Below, piece after piece: positions 6,628 to 14,362 of a stretch of 64,000 nt of DNA (position 1 is the stretch's first letter; every line of letters starts with the position of its first letter). Location of the stretch: NCBI GenBank assembly GCA_016199625.1, contig JACQGI010000023.1, forward strand, positions 60,186 through 124,185, read 5' to 3'. The stretch comes from Acidobacteriota bacterium (GTDB lineage Bacteria; Acidobacteriota; Vicinamibacteria; Fen-336). The notes beneath the pieces were generated by a model, which searched no databases, was not told the origin of the DNA, and was given only the letters and a program-made list of their open reading frames with translations. The position numbers and the translations under genes are program-made.

Positions 6628-7548
6628 ATGAGGCTCCCCCAGCGGCGATTCGCCGCGCTTCCCCTGATGTTTCTCGTGGCCGGCACCCAGGAGCCGCCGC
6701 CCTCCGCCTCTCGCGGTCCCCTCCGGGACATCGAGGTCGTGGTCCTCCTGCACGCCGGGGTCACGGGGGCCCGGCTGCGCGCCCTGGTCGCGCGACACGG
6801 GATCGCCTTCCACGCGACGCCGGAGACCCTGGACATCCTCCGTGCGGCCGGGGCAGACGACTCCTTCCTCGCGGCCCTCGGGGCGTCCGCGCCCCAGGCC
6901 ACAGCGACGCCGATTCCACGGGCCCCGGTCCGAGTCCCCCGCGGCCTCGCCCCGTCACCTGCGTCGCCCTTCGAACCCCAGATGGTTCTGGTGCCGGGAG
7001 GCCCGCGCGGTGACGTGTACGTCTCCCGATCGGAGATCACGAATCGCCAGTACCTGGCGTTCTGTCAGCGTTCCGGCCGCCCGAGGCCGCCGGCACCCTT
7101 CTGGGGCCTGGTCCAAGAGCTACCGGTCGTGAACGTGAGCTGGTACGACGCCGTCACCTTCTCCCGCTGGCTCTCCGCCGAGTCAGGACGCGTCTACCGG
7201 CTCCCCACGGAAGCCGAGTGGGAGCACGCCGCCCGCGGCGGGCTCGTCCACCGCCTGTACCCCTGGGGCGACGAGGAGCCCCGCGGACGCAGCTGCTTCG
7301 CCACAGGCGCGCTCTGCCCGGTCGGCTCGTTTCGACCGAACGGCTACGGCCTCTACGACATGGCCGGAGGCGTCGCCGAGTGGTGTCACGACCTGCACGA
7401 AGGCGGCGGCAAGGCGCGGGTCGTCCGGGGCGGGAGCTGGGCCAGCCCCGAAGGGAGCCCGGAGGTCCTGCAAGTGCAGCGAAGGGATCGCCTCGACCCC
7501 GCTCGCGTGCGGAACGACGTCGGCTTTCGCGTGGTCCGCGACCCGTGA
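6628..7548 (+). CDS. Secreted FGE/sulfatase-modifying-factor-like domain protein
   Basis: The 306-aa product has an N-terminal signal-like segment (FAALPLMFLVAGT), then a short helical domain (about 38-90: HAGVTGARLRALVARHG, ILRAAGADDSFLAAL). An FGE-sulfatase fold follows from about 115, with ITNRQYLAFC, VNVSWYDAVTFSRWL, YRLPTEAEWEHAARGG, NGYGLYDMAGGVAEW, VVRGGSW and DVGFRVVR. In true formylglycine-generating enzymes a Cys pair follows the RGGSW strand; here that stretch has no Cys, so copper-dependent oxidase activity is unlikely. It may be a binding domain. It ends in a 3-bp overlap with a Ser/Thr kinase, suggesting the two act together. The ATG at 6628 follows a G-rich leader without a strong ribosome site. 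Confidence 0.8.
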   Translation: MRLPQRRFAALPLMFLVAGTQEPPPSASRGPLRDIEVVVLLHAGVTGARLRALVARHGIAFHATPETLDILRAAGADDSFLAALGASAPQATATPIPRAPVRVPRGLAPSPASPFEPQMVLVPGGPRGDVYVSRSEITNRQYLAFCQRSGRPRPPAPFWGLVQELPVVNVSWYDAVTFSRWLSAESGRVYRLPTEAEWEHAARGGLVHRLYPWGDEEPRGRSCFATGALCPVGSFRPNGYGLYDMAGGVAEWCHDLHEGGGKARVVRGGSWASPEGSPEVLQVQRRDRLDPARVRNDVGFRVVRDP

Positions 7549-8822
7549 GTGACCTCGTTCCAGGCGATCGTCTCGGTCCCTACGAGGTGCTCTCGGTCGT
7601 GGGGCGCGGGGGCATGGGCATCGTCTACAAGGGGTACGACCGCACCCTCGACCGCCACGTCGCCCTGAAGGTCCTCCACGCACACTTCCTCGCCGAGCCG
7701 AGCTTCGCCGACCGCTTCCGCCGCGAGGCGCAGATCTGGGGCCGCCTCGACCATGCGGCGATCGTCCCGGTTTACTTCGCCGACATCCAGGAGGAGCGTC
7801 CCTTCCTCGCGATGAAGTTCGTGCCGGGCGGCTCCGTCCTCGACGTGCTGAAGAAGGGGCGCCTGCCCCTGCCGCAGGCGGCCGCGATCCTCCTCGACGC
7901 GGCGGCCGCCCTCGATCACGCCCACGCCCTCGGGATCGTCCACCGCGACGTCAAGCCCGCCAACGTCCTCCTCGGGGAGGGTGGCCGCGCCTATCTCTCC
8001 GACTTCGGCATCGCCCGCGTCGTCGCCACGACGCCGGGGACCGCGCAGACGACCGGGGTCGTGGGCACGCCTGGCTACATGGCCCCCGAGCAGGCGCGGA
8101 GCCACGAGCCGGACACCAGGGTGGACATCTACTCGCTGGGGTGCATGGCCTACGAGATGCTGACGGGCGAGCCCCCGTTCCGGGGCACGACGCCCGTCGA
8201 GGTCATGATGCGGCACATCCACGACACGCCGACGCCTCCCCGCGCCTTCGTCCCGGCCCTGCCTCCCAAGGTCGAGGAGGCGATCCTCCGGGCCATGGCG
8301 AAGGAGCCCCAGGAGCGTTGGCCCAGCGCCGGAACCTTCATCCAGGCGCTACTCGGTGCCGTGGACGCCGAGGCCGTGCGGACGATCTCCCTGCACCGTC
8401 ATCCTTCGCTCCCCACGCCCCCCGTTCCGGTGACGCGACCGGCGGCACCCGGCGCCGCGTCTCCTATCGGCCGACTGCTGACGGCCGCCGCACTGGGCCT
8501 GCTGCTGGGGGGCGGACTGTTCCTCTGGATCCGGACGCTGTTGCCGGGTCCCCCGCTCCGAAGCAGCGAGACCGATCGGGCGTCGCTGGATGCCCTCGTC
8601 GCCGGCGTACGGCGGGCGATGGACGAAGGGGCCTACCCCGACGCGCTACGGATGGCCGATCTCGCCGCCCGACTCGCTGCGCCCGGCGACGTGGAGAGCC
8701 GGCGATTGCGCGAGCGCATCCGCCGCGCGTGGGAGGCCGAGCAGAACCTCGGCCTCTGGGCGCCGCCACCCTCGCCCGCGCCGACCTCGCCCTCGGTTGA
8801 CGACCGCGCCCCGACCCGCTAA
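7545..8822 (+). CDS. Membrane-anchored Ser/Thr protein kinase (Hanks type)
   Basis: This 425-aa product starts at a GTG overlapping the upstream stop. The cytoplasmic kinase domain covers about residues 12-275: glycine loop GRGGMG at 20-25, ATP-binding Lys42, catalytic HRDVKPAN at 133-140 (Asp135), DFG at 153-155 and GTPGYMAPE at about 174-182. A Pro-rich juxtamembrane linker, one membrane helix at about 310-332 and a roughly 95-residue outer helical segment with a Pro-rich end follow. It is PknB-like in plan but without PASTA repeats. Coupling to the secreted FGE-like protein suggests a signal pair; its substrates are unknown. Confidence 0.93.
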   Translation: MSDLVPGDRLGPYEVLSVVGRGGMGIVYKGYDRTLDRHVALKVLHAHFLAEPSFADRFRREAQIWGRLDHAAIVPVYFADIQEERPFLAMKFVPGGSVLDVLKKGRLPLPQAAAILLDAAAALDHAHALGIVHRDVKPANVLLGEGGRAYLSDFGIARVVATTPGTAQTTGVVGTPGYMAPEQARSHEPDTRVDIYSLGCMAYEMLTGEPPFRGTTPVEVMMRHIHDTPTPPRAFVPALPPKVEEAILRAMAKEPQERWPSAGTFIQALLGAVDAEAVRTISLHRHPSLPTPPVPVTRPAAPGAASPIGRLLTAAALGLLLGGGLFLWIRTLLPGPPLRSSETDRASLDALVAGVRRAMDEGAYPDALRMADLAARLAAPGDVESRRLRERIRRAWEAEQNLGLWAPPPSPAPTSPSVDDRAPTR

Positions 8823-8825
8823 CAT
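8797..8825 (+). promoter_or_regulatory. tRNA-Gly promoter inside kinase gene end
   Basis: TTGACG (8797-8802), a 17-bp spacer and TAACAT (8820-8825) precede tRNA-Gly by 16 bp. The -10 box overlaps the kinase stop codon, so the tRNA has its own promoter embedded in the preceding gene. Confidence 0.75.
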
Positions 8826-8841
8826 ACGCCTTCGCAAGGAC

Positions 8842-8916
8842 GCGGGAATAGCTCAGTGGTAGAGTGCGACCTTGCCAAGGTCGAAGTCGCGGGTTCGAAT
8901 CCCGTTTCCCGCTCCA
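8842..8916 (+). tRNA. tRNA-Gly (GCC), CCA encoded
   Basis: The cloverleaf has acceptor GCGGGAA paired with TTCCCGC, D arm GCTCAGTGGTAGAGT, anticodon loop CTTGCCAAG giving GCC, T arm GGGTTCGAATCCC, discriminator T and encoded CCA. It lies between the kinase gene and the convergent yraN. Confidence 0.97.
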
Positions 8917-8920
8917 GCCT

Positions 8921-9331
8921 TCAGCGGCCGTCGGCGTCGAAGGCTCCCCGATCGTGCCGGAGTCTGAGGGCCCCATCGAGGCCCCAGTCCACCGAGACGA
9001 CGTCGAACCTCACGGGGCCGTCCGAGAGGCCCTGGATCGCGGCGTAGAGCCGCGCCGCACGGACGATCCGCCGGCGCTTTCCGAACGTCACGGCTTCGTG
9101 CCCCTCGCCGTGGGACGCACCGCGTCGCTCCTTCACCTCGACGAAGACCGTGGTCGTCCCGTCCCGAGCCACGACGTCCACCTCGCCGGACTGACACCGA
9201 TAGTTCCGCGCCAGGATCACGTAGCCGGCGCTCTCCAGGTGCCCGCAGGCGAGCTCTTCCCCCGATTCGCCCGGCCGCAGGAGGCGCGCCCGGAGCCGGT
9301 CGAGAACGGCGGTCAGCGCTTGCGGCGCCAT
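8921..9331 (-). CDS. yraN: YraN/UPF0102 family endonuclease-like protein
   Basis: This 136-aa member of the UPF0102 family has a restriction-endonuclease-like fold. Family hallmarks are visible: GEELACGHLESAGYVILARN near residues 22-42, then SGEVDVVARDG, and FVEVKERRG, which together supply the Asp and Glu-x-Lys of a PD-(D/E)xK-type active site. The cellular role is not settled; family members have been linked to nucleic-acid processing. It overlaps the 3' end of cysS by 19 bp, so it is the last gene of the Rsb/cysS operon and lies tail to tail with tRNA-Gly. Confidence 0.88.
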   Translation of the reverse strand: MAPQALTAVLDRLRARLLRPGESGEELACGHLESAGYVILARNYRCQSGEVDVVARDGTTTVFVEVKERRGASHGEGHEAVTFGKRRRIVRAARLYAAIQGLSDGPVRFDVVSVDWGLDGALRLRHDRGAFDADGR

Positions 9332-10716
9332 CGTGTCCCCTGGGGCGTATCCTCGAGCACCACCCCGAGCTTCTCGAGCCGCCCCCGGATCTCGTCGGCC
9401 CGGCCGAACTCACGCTTGCGGCGCGCGCCCTGTCGGGCGTCGTACAGGGCCTGCTCCTCTGTGGACAGCCCGTCCTCCCCCGCAGCCACGAGCACTCCGA
9501 AGACTGAGTCCATCGCCTCGACGTGCGCGCGCAGCAGGCCGGCCCCTTCGCGCGTGACCGCGCCCGCGGCCAGCAGACCGTTGGTCTCGGTGACGAGGCC
9601 GTGGACCGCCGCGAGCGCCTCCGGGGTGTTCAGGTCGTCGGCCAGGGCGTCGTCGAAGGCCCGGCGCGCCCGCAGGCCTGCCTCCACGACCTCCGTCCCC
9701 GGAGCGCCTTCCCGGGTGACCTCCCCGAGGCGCGTCAGCAGCCCGTGGACCCGCTCGAGGGCGGCGGCCGCCTGGTGCAGCCCCTCCCAGGTGAAGTTCA
9801 TGGTCTTCCGATAGTGGCCCGAGCAGAGGAGGTAACGGATGGCCTCCGGCCGGTGACCCCGCGCGACGATGTCGGGGATCGTGAAGGTGTTGCCCTTGCT
9901 CTTCGACATCGTTTCGTTCTCGATGAGCAGGTGCTGAACGTGGAACCAGTGCCGGACGAAGGGCCGGCCGGTCCCGCAGGCGCTCTGTGCGATCTCGTTC
10001 TCGTGGTGGGGGAAGATCAGGTCGACACCACCGGCGTGGAGGTCGAGCGTCTCCCCCAGGTACTTCATGCTCATGGCCGAGCACTCGATGTGCCAGCCGG
10101 GACGACCGCGACCGAACGGGGCGTCCCATTGCGCCCATTCCGGCTCGTCGTGCTTCGCTTTCCAGAGCACGAAGTCTCGAACGTCCTCCTTGTCGTACCG
10201 GTCGCTGTCCACGCGCGCGCCCGGCTTGATCCCCGAGACGTCCAGCCGCGCCAGCCGCCCGTACTCGGGGAAGCTCCCGATCCGGAAATAGACGCTGCCG
10301 TCGGCCGTGTACGTGTGCCCCCGCTCAATGAGCCGCTGGATCAAGTCCACCATCTCGGGGACGTGCTCGGTGGCGCGGGGGACCACCTCGGGCCGTTCGA
10401 GGCGGAGCGCGGCCCTGTCTTCCTCGAAGGCGCGGATGTGGCGCTCGGTGAACCCGCGGAGGTCGCTCCCGGCGTCCCTGGCGAATCCGATGATCCGGTC
10501 CTCCACGTCGGTGAGGTTCATGACCTCCTTCACGCGGTATCCTTTGTACCGCAGCGCCCGGCGCAGGAGGTCCGACGCCACGAAGGTCCGGAAGTTCCCC
10601 ACGTGGGCCCGGTCGTACACCGTCGGCCCGCAGACGTACATGCGGACCTCGGGGGGCGCCTGGGGCTCGAACGGCTCGACACGTCCGGTCAACGTGTTGT
10701 GCAGTCTCATGTTCAT
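9313..10716 (-). CDS. cysS: Cysteinyl-tRNA synthetase
   Basis: This enzyme charges tRNA-Cys with cysteine. It is a 467-aa class I synthetase of usual length. Zinc and active-site Cys29 lies in YVCGPTVYD, the HIGH-type motif is HVGN at 38-41, then GRPGWHIECSAM, FPHHENEIAQS and the KMSKS-type loop TMSKSKGN. A helical anticodon domain follows, ending in a basic GTRWRRKR tail. The ATG at 10716 overlaps the TGA of the SpoIIE-type phosphatase, so it is translated from the same message as the Rsb genes; a second ATG two codons in is possible. The cognate tRNA-Cys gene is 3 kb away, at the phage junction. Confidence 0.97.
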   Translation of the reverse strand: MNMRLHNTLTGRVEPFEPQAPPEVRMYVCGPTVYDRAHVGNFRTFVASDLLRRALRYKGYRVKEVMNLTDVEDRIIGFARDAGSDLRGFTERHIRAFEEDRAALRLERPEVVPRATEHVPEMVDLIQRLIERGHTYTADGSVYFRIGSFPEYGRLARLDVSGIKPGARVDSDRYDKEDVRDFVLWKAKHDEPEWAQWDAPFGRGRPGWHIECSAMSMKYLGETLDLHAGGVDLIFPHHENEIAQSACGTGRPFVRHWFHVQHLLIENETMSKSKGNTFTIPDIVARGHRPEAIRYLLCSGHYRKTMNFTWEGLHQAAAALERVHGLLTRLGEVTREGAPGTEVVEAGLRARRAFDDALADDLNTPEALAAVHGLVTETNGLLAAGAVTREGAGLLRAHVEAMDSVFGVLVAAGEDGLSTEEQALYDARQGARRKREFGRADEIRGRLEKLGVVLEDTPQGTRWRRKR

Positions 10717-12470
10717 AGGGCTTTCAGAACGAGGGCCGTCAGGTCGTCGGCGCATCCCGCGGGACCCGCCCAGGCGTCCACGGCGCCGAACAGGCCGGCG
10801 AGCGCTCCCCCCGCGGTGCCGCGCCACCCGGCATCGAGGGCGGCGAACACGCCCTCGTCTCCGAACTCCTGCTCGGTCGGGGAGGCCGCCTCGGTGGCGC
10901 CGTCAGTGACCATGGCCACGACGTCGCCCACGTGCAGGCGGAGACAGCCCTCTTCGAAAGACGCCCCCTCCAGGAGGCCCAGCGCCGGACCGCCCGCGGT
11001 CAGCCGAGCGCGTCCTCCGTCGGGCCGGCGGTGATACGGCGGCACGTGGCCGGCGTTCACGTAGACCAGCTCCCCTTCTTCCGGATCCAGCTCGCCGTAG
11101 AACAGGGTCACGTACTTGTTCGCCTGCGTGCTCTCGAACAGGAACCCGTTCAGCCGTTCCATGAGCCCGGCGGGCCGCGTAGTCCCCGCGAGGGCCCGCA
11201 GAGACGCGTGGACTGACGCCATGAGGATGCTGGCGGGCGTCCCCTTGCCGGAGACGTCGGCGATCGCGAGGGCGAAGCGTCCTCCGGCCAGCGGGATCAC
11301 GTCGTAGTGGTCCCCACCCACCTCGTGGCAGCTCCGGCTCCCCGCCGACACTTCGAAGCCGGGGATGTCGGGCCAGGAGGCTGGGAACAGGCTCTGCTGG
11401 ATCTCGCGGGCGATCTGGAGCTCGCGGTCCTGGCGTTGCTTCTCGAGGCGCATGCGGTGGAGGCGCACGCTCTCGAGGGCGGCCGCCGCCTGCCGCACGA
11501 GCGTCGAGGCGATCTCGCGATCCTCTTCGCCGAAAGGCTTGCCCGACACCCGCTCGCCCACCGCGACGAGCCCCTCGGCGCGCCCTCCGGTCGAGAGCGG
11601 CACCACCAGAGCCATGCGCGTGGCCGCCAGTCGGGACCGGAGGGCTCCCTCCGGGAGCGACGCGACGTCCACCGCCCCAGAGAGCCCGTCGAGGACCGGG
11701 CGCGCGGCGGCCTCCGGAACCGGCGCCGCATCGGCGTCGGCGCGCATCCCGCGGCCGTGGACGAGGGCGAGGCCACCAGGACCCGGGAGGTAGACCGCGC
11801 AACGCGAGGCCAGGAGCTGGCCCATGAGCGTCGCCGTGGTGAGATTGCGGATTTCGTCCTCGTCGAGGCTGGCCGTCAGCTCGCGGCTGATCTCGAACAG
11901 GTTCCGGAGCTGGAAGACCTTGAGGGACAGCCTCTGGTTGACCCGCTCCAGCTCCTGGTGGATCAGTCCGTTCTCGATGGGCGTCGCCGCGCAGGCCGCG
12001 ACGCTCCAGAGGAACGCCTCCTCCTCCTCTCCGTAGGCGCGCCCCTCGGCACGCGGTCCGAGGCCGATCAGGGCGATCACGCGCCCGCCCTTCTCCACCG
12101 GGCAGACGACGTCGAAGCCGAAGGCCTCGAGCGGTCCCTCCGCGGACGCGGCGGCCCCCCGGAAGACCGCCGTCTCCGGTCCCTCGGCGATCTCCTCAGG
12201 CGCCCCGGGCGCCAGCCCTCGGGCCGCCGTGACCCGGAACCCGGCTTCGGTCCGGACGAGCAACGCCCCCCGACCGGCCTGTAGCTCTCCCAGGACGATC
12301 AACAGCGCCGCGTCGAGAACCTCGCTGCCGGGCAGGCCCGCGCTCAACGTCGTGGTCAGATCGAGGAGCGAGATCAGCTCCGACATCCGCTTGAGCAGCG
12401 GCCGCTCGCGCCCCTCGCGCCGGAACTGGTCGAGGGCCCTCTGGTACTGGAAGACGACCGGCGGGCTCAC
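10713..12470 (-). CDS. GAF-domain PP2C (SpoIIE/RsbU-type) phosphatase
   Basis: The 585-aa cytoplasmic phosphatase probably dephosphorylates the STAS antagonist encoded upstream. Two GAF-like sensor domains cover about 45-175 and 205-345, separated by a helical segment (HQELERVNQRLSLKVFQLRN). The RsbU/SpoIIE linker helix QIAREIQQSLFP leads into the PPM domain, with metal-ligand motifs EVGGDHYDV, IADVSGKGTPASI, VYVNAGHVPP and MVTDGATEA. It starts at a GTG overlapping the anti-sigma stop and ends in overlap with cysS. The presence of GAF domains suggests a small-molecule or redox input; none can be named. Confidence 0.92.
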   Translation of the reverse strand: MSPPVVFQYQRALDQFRREGRERPLLKRMSELISLLDLTTTLSAGLPGSEVLDAALLIVLGELQAGRGALLVRTEAGFRVTAARGLAPGAPEEIAEGPETAVFRGAAASAEGPLEAFGFDVVCPVEKGGRVIALIGLGPRAEGRAYGEEEEAFLWSVAACAATPIENGLIHQELERVNQRLSLKVFQLRNLFEISRELTASLDEDEIRNLTTATLMGQLLASRCAVYLPGPGGLALVHGRGMRADADAAPVPEAAARPVLDGLSGAVDVASLPEGALRSRLAATRMALVVPLSTGGRAEGLVAVGERVSGKPFGEEDREIASTLVRQAAAALESVRLHRMRLEKQRQDRELQIAREIQQSLFPASWPDIPGFEVSAGSRSCHEVGGDHYDVIPLAGGRFALAIADVSGKGTPASILMASVHASLRALAGTTRPAGLMERLNGFLFESTQANKYVTLFYGELDPEEGELVYVNAGHVPPYHRRPDGGRARLTAGGPALGLLEGASFEEGCLRLHVGDVVAMVTDGATEAASPTEQEFGDEGVFAALDAGWRGTAGGALAGLFGAVDAWAGPAGCADDLTALVLKAL

Positions 12471-12907
12471 GCGCCCTCCGTCCCCCCGGAGCCCTTGCGC
12501 TTCACCAGGCAGCAGATGTTCCTGCGCGCCGACCGGCGGAAGGTCACGGAGTCCATGATCTTCTCCATCAGGTGGACCCCGAGGCCGCCCGTACGCCGCT
12601 CGCTCACGTAGCGAGCGAGGTCCACCCTGGGAACGGCACGCGGGTCCACCATCTGCCCGGTGTCGACCACGTCCACCCGGAACTCGGCCCCGCGGTCCTC
12701 GAAGCGGACCTCGACCTCCTTGTCGGTCGCCCCCTGGTAGGCGTGCTCGAGGGCGTTGGTCGCCGCCTCGTCCACCGCGAGGGCCACGCGGTCGGCGGTG
12801 CCGCTGTCGAAGCCGGCGTGCTCGGCCATCTTCTTGGTGACGTCGCGCACGAGCCCGAGGTAGGACGTATCGCTCGGTATCCAGAGCAGCAGGCTCGCCT
12901 TCGCCAC
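12467..12907 (-). CDS. RsbW-type anti-sigma factor / serine kinase
   Basis: This 146-aa GHKL ATPase of the anti-sigma kind would bind a sigma factor or other partner and phosphorylate the STAS protein. The N box AVDEAATNALEHAY, the G1 box VDTGQM and the lid/G2 region RTGGLGVHLM are all present. The GTG at 12907 is the best in-frame start before the STAS stop; no ATG is available. Its stop overlaps the phosphatase start. No sigma factor gene lies in the window, so the target is unknown. The three-gene order STAS, kinase, phosphatase is the standard partner-switching module. Confidence 0.88.
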   Translation of the reverse strand: MAKASLLLWIPSDTSYLGLVRDVTKKMAEHAGFDSGTADRVALAVDEAATNALEHAYQGATDKEVEVRFEDRGAEFRVDVVDTGQMVDPRAVPRVDLARYVSERRTGGLGVHLMEKIMDSVTFRRSARRNICCLVKRKGSGGTEGA

Positions 12908-12954
12908 CCGTGGGCTCCGGGCCCGCGAGGGGCCGCTCCTTCCCCGCACGCGCT

Positions 12955-13314
12955 TCAGGAGGCCATTCCCTCGCGGAAGCTCAGGATGGCATCCATCTCC
13001 GAGGGAAAGATCCGGTAGAGGCGGTCGAACCCGAGGATCTCGAAGATGTTGAGGACCGTCTCGTTGAGCTCGGTGAGTCGCAGGTCGCCGCCGCTCGCCC
13101 GGATCTCCTCGATGGCCCCCATGATGGCGCCGAGGCCCGCGCTGGCGATGTAGGTGAGCCCCGAGCAGTTCACCACGATCTTGAAACGCCGCTCGTCGAC
13201 GGCCTTCTGGAGGGCGGTCTCGAAGAGCCGCACCGTATGGGCGTTGATGAACCCCTTCGGGTAGAGCAGCGTGACGTCCTCGAGGTCGCGGGTCTCCACC
13301 GTGAGCTCGCTCAT
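12955..13314 (-). CDS. STAS-domain anti-sigma factor antagonist (RsbV/SpoIIAA type)
   Basis: This is a 119-aa single-domain STAS protein. The conserved phospho-acceptor Ser58 sits in TYIASAGLGAI, after the strand FKIVVNCSGL, as in SpoIIAA and RsbV. When unphosphorylated it would sequester the adjacent anti-sigma kinase; the SpoIIE-type phosphatase two genes on would restore that form. It heads the leftward module STAS, kinase, phosphatase, cysS, yraN. The start is an ATG with a good G-rich site upstream. About 100 bp separate it from ribF upstream, so a promoter of its own is possible. Confidence 0.92.
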   Translation of the reverse strand: MSELTVETRDLEDVTLLYPKGFINAHTVRLFETALQKAVDERRFKIVVNCSGLTYIASAGLGAIMGAIEEIRASGGDLRLTELNETVLNIFEILGFDRLYRIFPSEMDAILSFREGMAS

Positions 13315-13414
13315 CCACGCCTCGAGCCGATCATCATTCGCCCGTCGTCGCCCCGGCGGCGTCGACGAGGTCCGCCTCCGCTGCGGGCGTCATCGCCGGA
13401 CTATACCCCGTTCC

Positions 13415-14353
13415 TCACGCCTTCTCCAGGACCTCACGGGCGCGCGCGACGTCCTGGCGGATCTGCGCCACGAGCGCCTCGGCGCCCGGGAAGCGGCGCT
13501 CTTCGCGGAGGCGGACCAGGAACTCCAGGCGGACCGGGCGGCCGTAGAGGTCGCCTTCGTAGTCCAGCACGTGGGCCTCGACGGTGACCCGGCCGCCACC
13601 GAACGTCGGACGCCGGCCGACGTTCACCACGGCCGGCCGCGGCTCTCCCGTGTCGGCCCGCAGCCCGCGGAACCGTCCGGCGTAGACGCCGCCTCCCGGC
13701 AGCGTCTCGTTGACGAGATCCAGGTTGGCCGTCGGGATGCCCAGGCGCCTTCCCCGCCCCTCCCCCGGGACCACGGTGCCGTCGACGAAGAACGCGCGGC
13801 CCAGGAGGATCCTCGCGGCCTCCACGTCACCGCGCGCCAGCGCCTCCCGGATGCGCGTGCTGCTGATCGGAGCCCCCTCGTGGAGCGCCGGCTCCACGGC
13901 GTGGACCCGAAAGCCCCTCTCGCGTCCCAGCCGTTCGAGGGTCTCCACGTCCCCGGCCCGGCGGTGACCGAAGCGGAACCCCGAGCCGACGACCACGAGC
14001 TGGGCTCCGAGGGTCGCCTCGATCACCAGCCGCACGAACTCGTCAGGGGTCTCCTGGGACAGCTCGGGCGTGAAGGGCAGGACCGCGAGCTTGTCGACGC
14101 CGAGCCCGGCCAGCACCTCGGCCTTCTGCTCCACCGTCATGAGGGCGCTCGGAGCGCGGTCGGGGCTCAGGACGTGGGAGGGATGCGGGTCGAAGGTCAG
14201 GACGACGGCGGTGCCCCCGAGGCTCCGGGCGTCGCGGACAGCCACCTCCACGAGGACCTGATGGCCCCGGTGGACGCCGTCGAAGTTCCCCACGGACACC
14301 GCCGGGCGGGCCCACCCGCGCGGGACCAGTGAGTCGAGCCGGGCCAGCTCCAT
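13415..14353 (-). CDS. ribF: Bifunctional riboflavin kinase / FAD synthetase
   Basis: This enzyme makes FMN then FAD from riboflavin. The 312-aa product has the N-terminal adenylyltransferase domain with SVGNFDGVHRGHQ and LTFDPHPSHVL, then SSTRIREAL. The C-terminal riboflavin kinase domain has GRRLGIPTANL (the PTAN metal-nucleotide motif), YAGRF, NVGRRPTFGG and EAHVLDYEGDLYG. Length and order are those of the usual bacterial enzyme. It lies 9 bp after the DUF4388 gene, in the same leftward transcription unit. Confidence 0.97.
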   Translation of the reverse strand: MELARLDSLVPRGWARPAVSVGNFDGVHRGHQVLVEVAVRDARSLGGTAVVLTFDPHPSHVLSPDRAPSALMTVEQKAEVLAGLGVDKLAVLPFTPELSQETPDEFVRLVIEATLGAQLVVVGSGFRFGHRRAGDVETLERLGRERGFRVHAVEPALHEGAPISSTRIREALARGDVEAARILLGRAFFVDGTVVPGEGRGRRLGIPTANLDLVNETLPGGGVYAGRFRGLRADTGEPRPAVVNVGRRPTFGGGRVTVEAHVLDYEGDLYGRPVRLEFLVRLREERRFPGAEALVAQIRQDVARAREVLEKA

Positions 14354-14362
14354 CGGGGACGC

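Noticed and set aside
6628..7548. Active formylglycine-generating enzyme
   Set aside because: The fold is there but the Cys pair after RGGSW is missing and no sulfatase gene is nearby.
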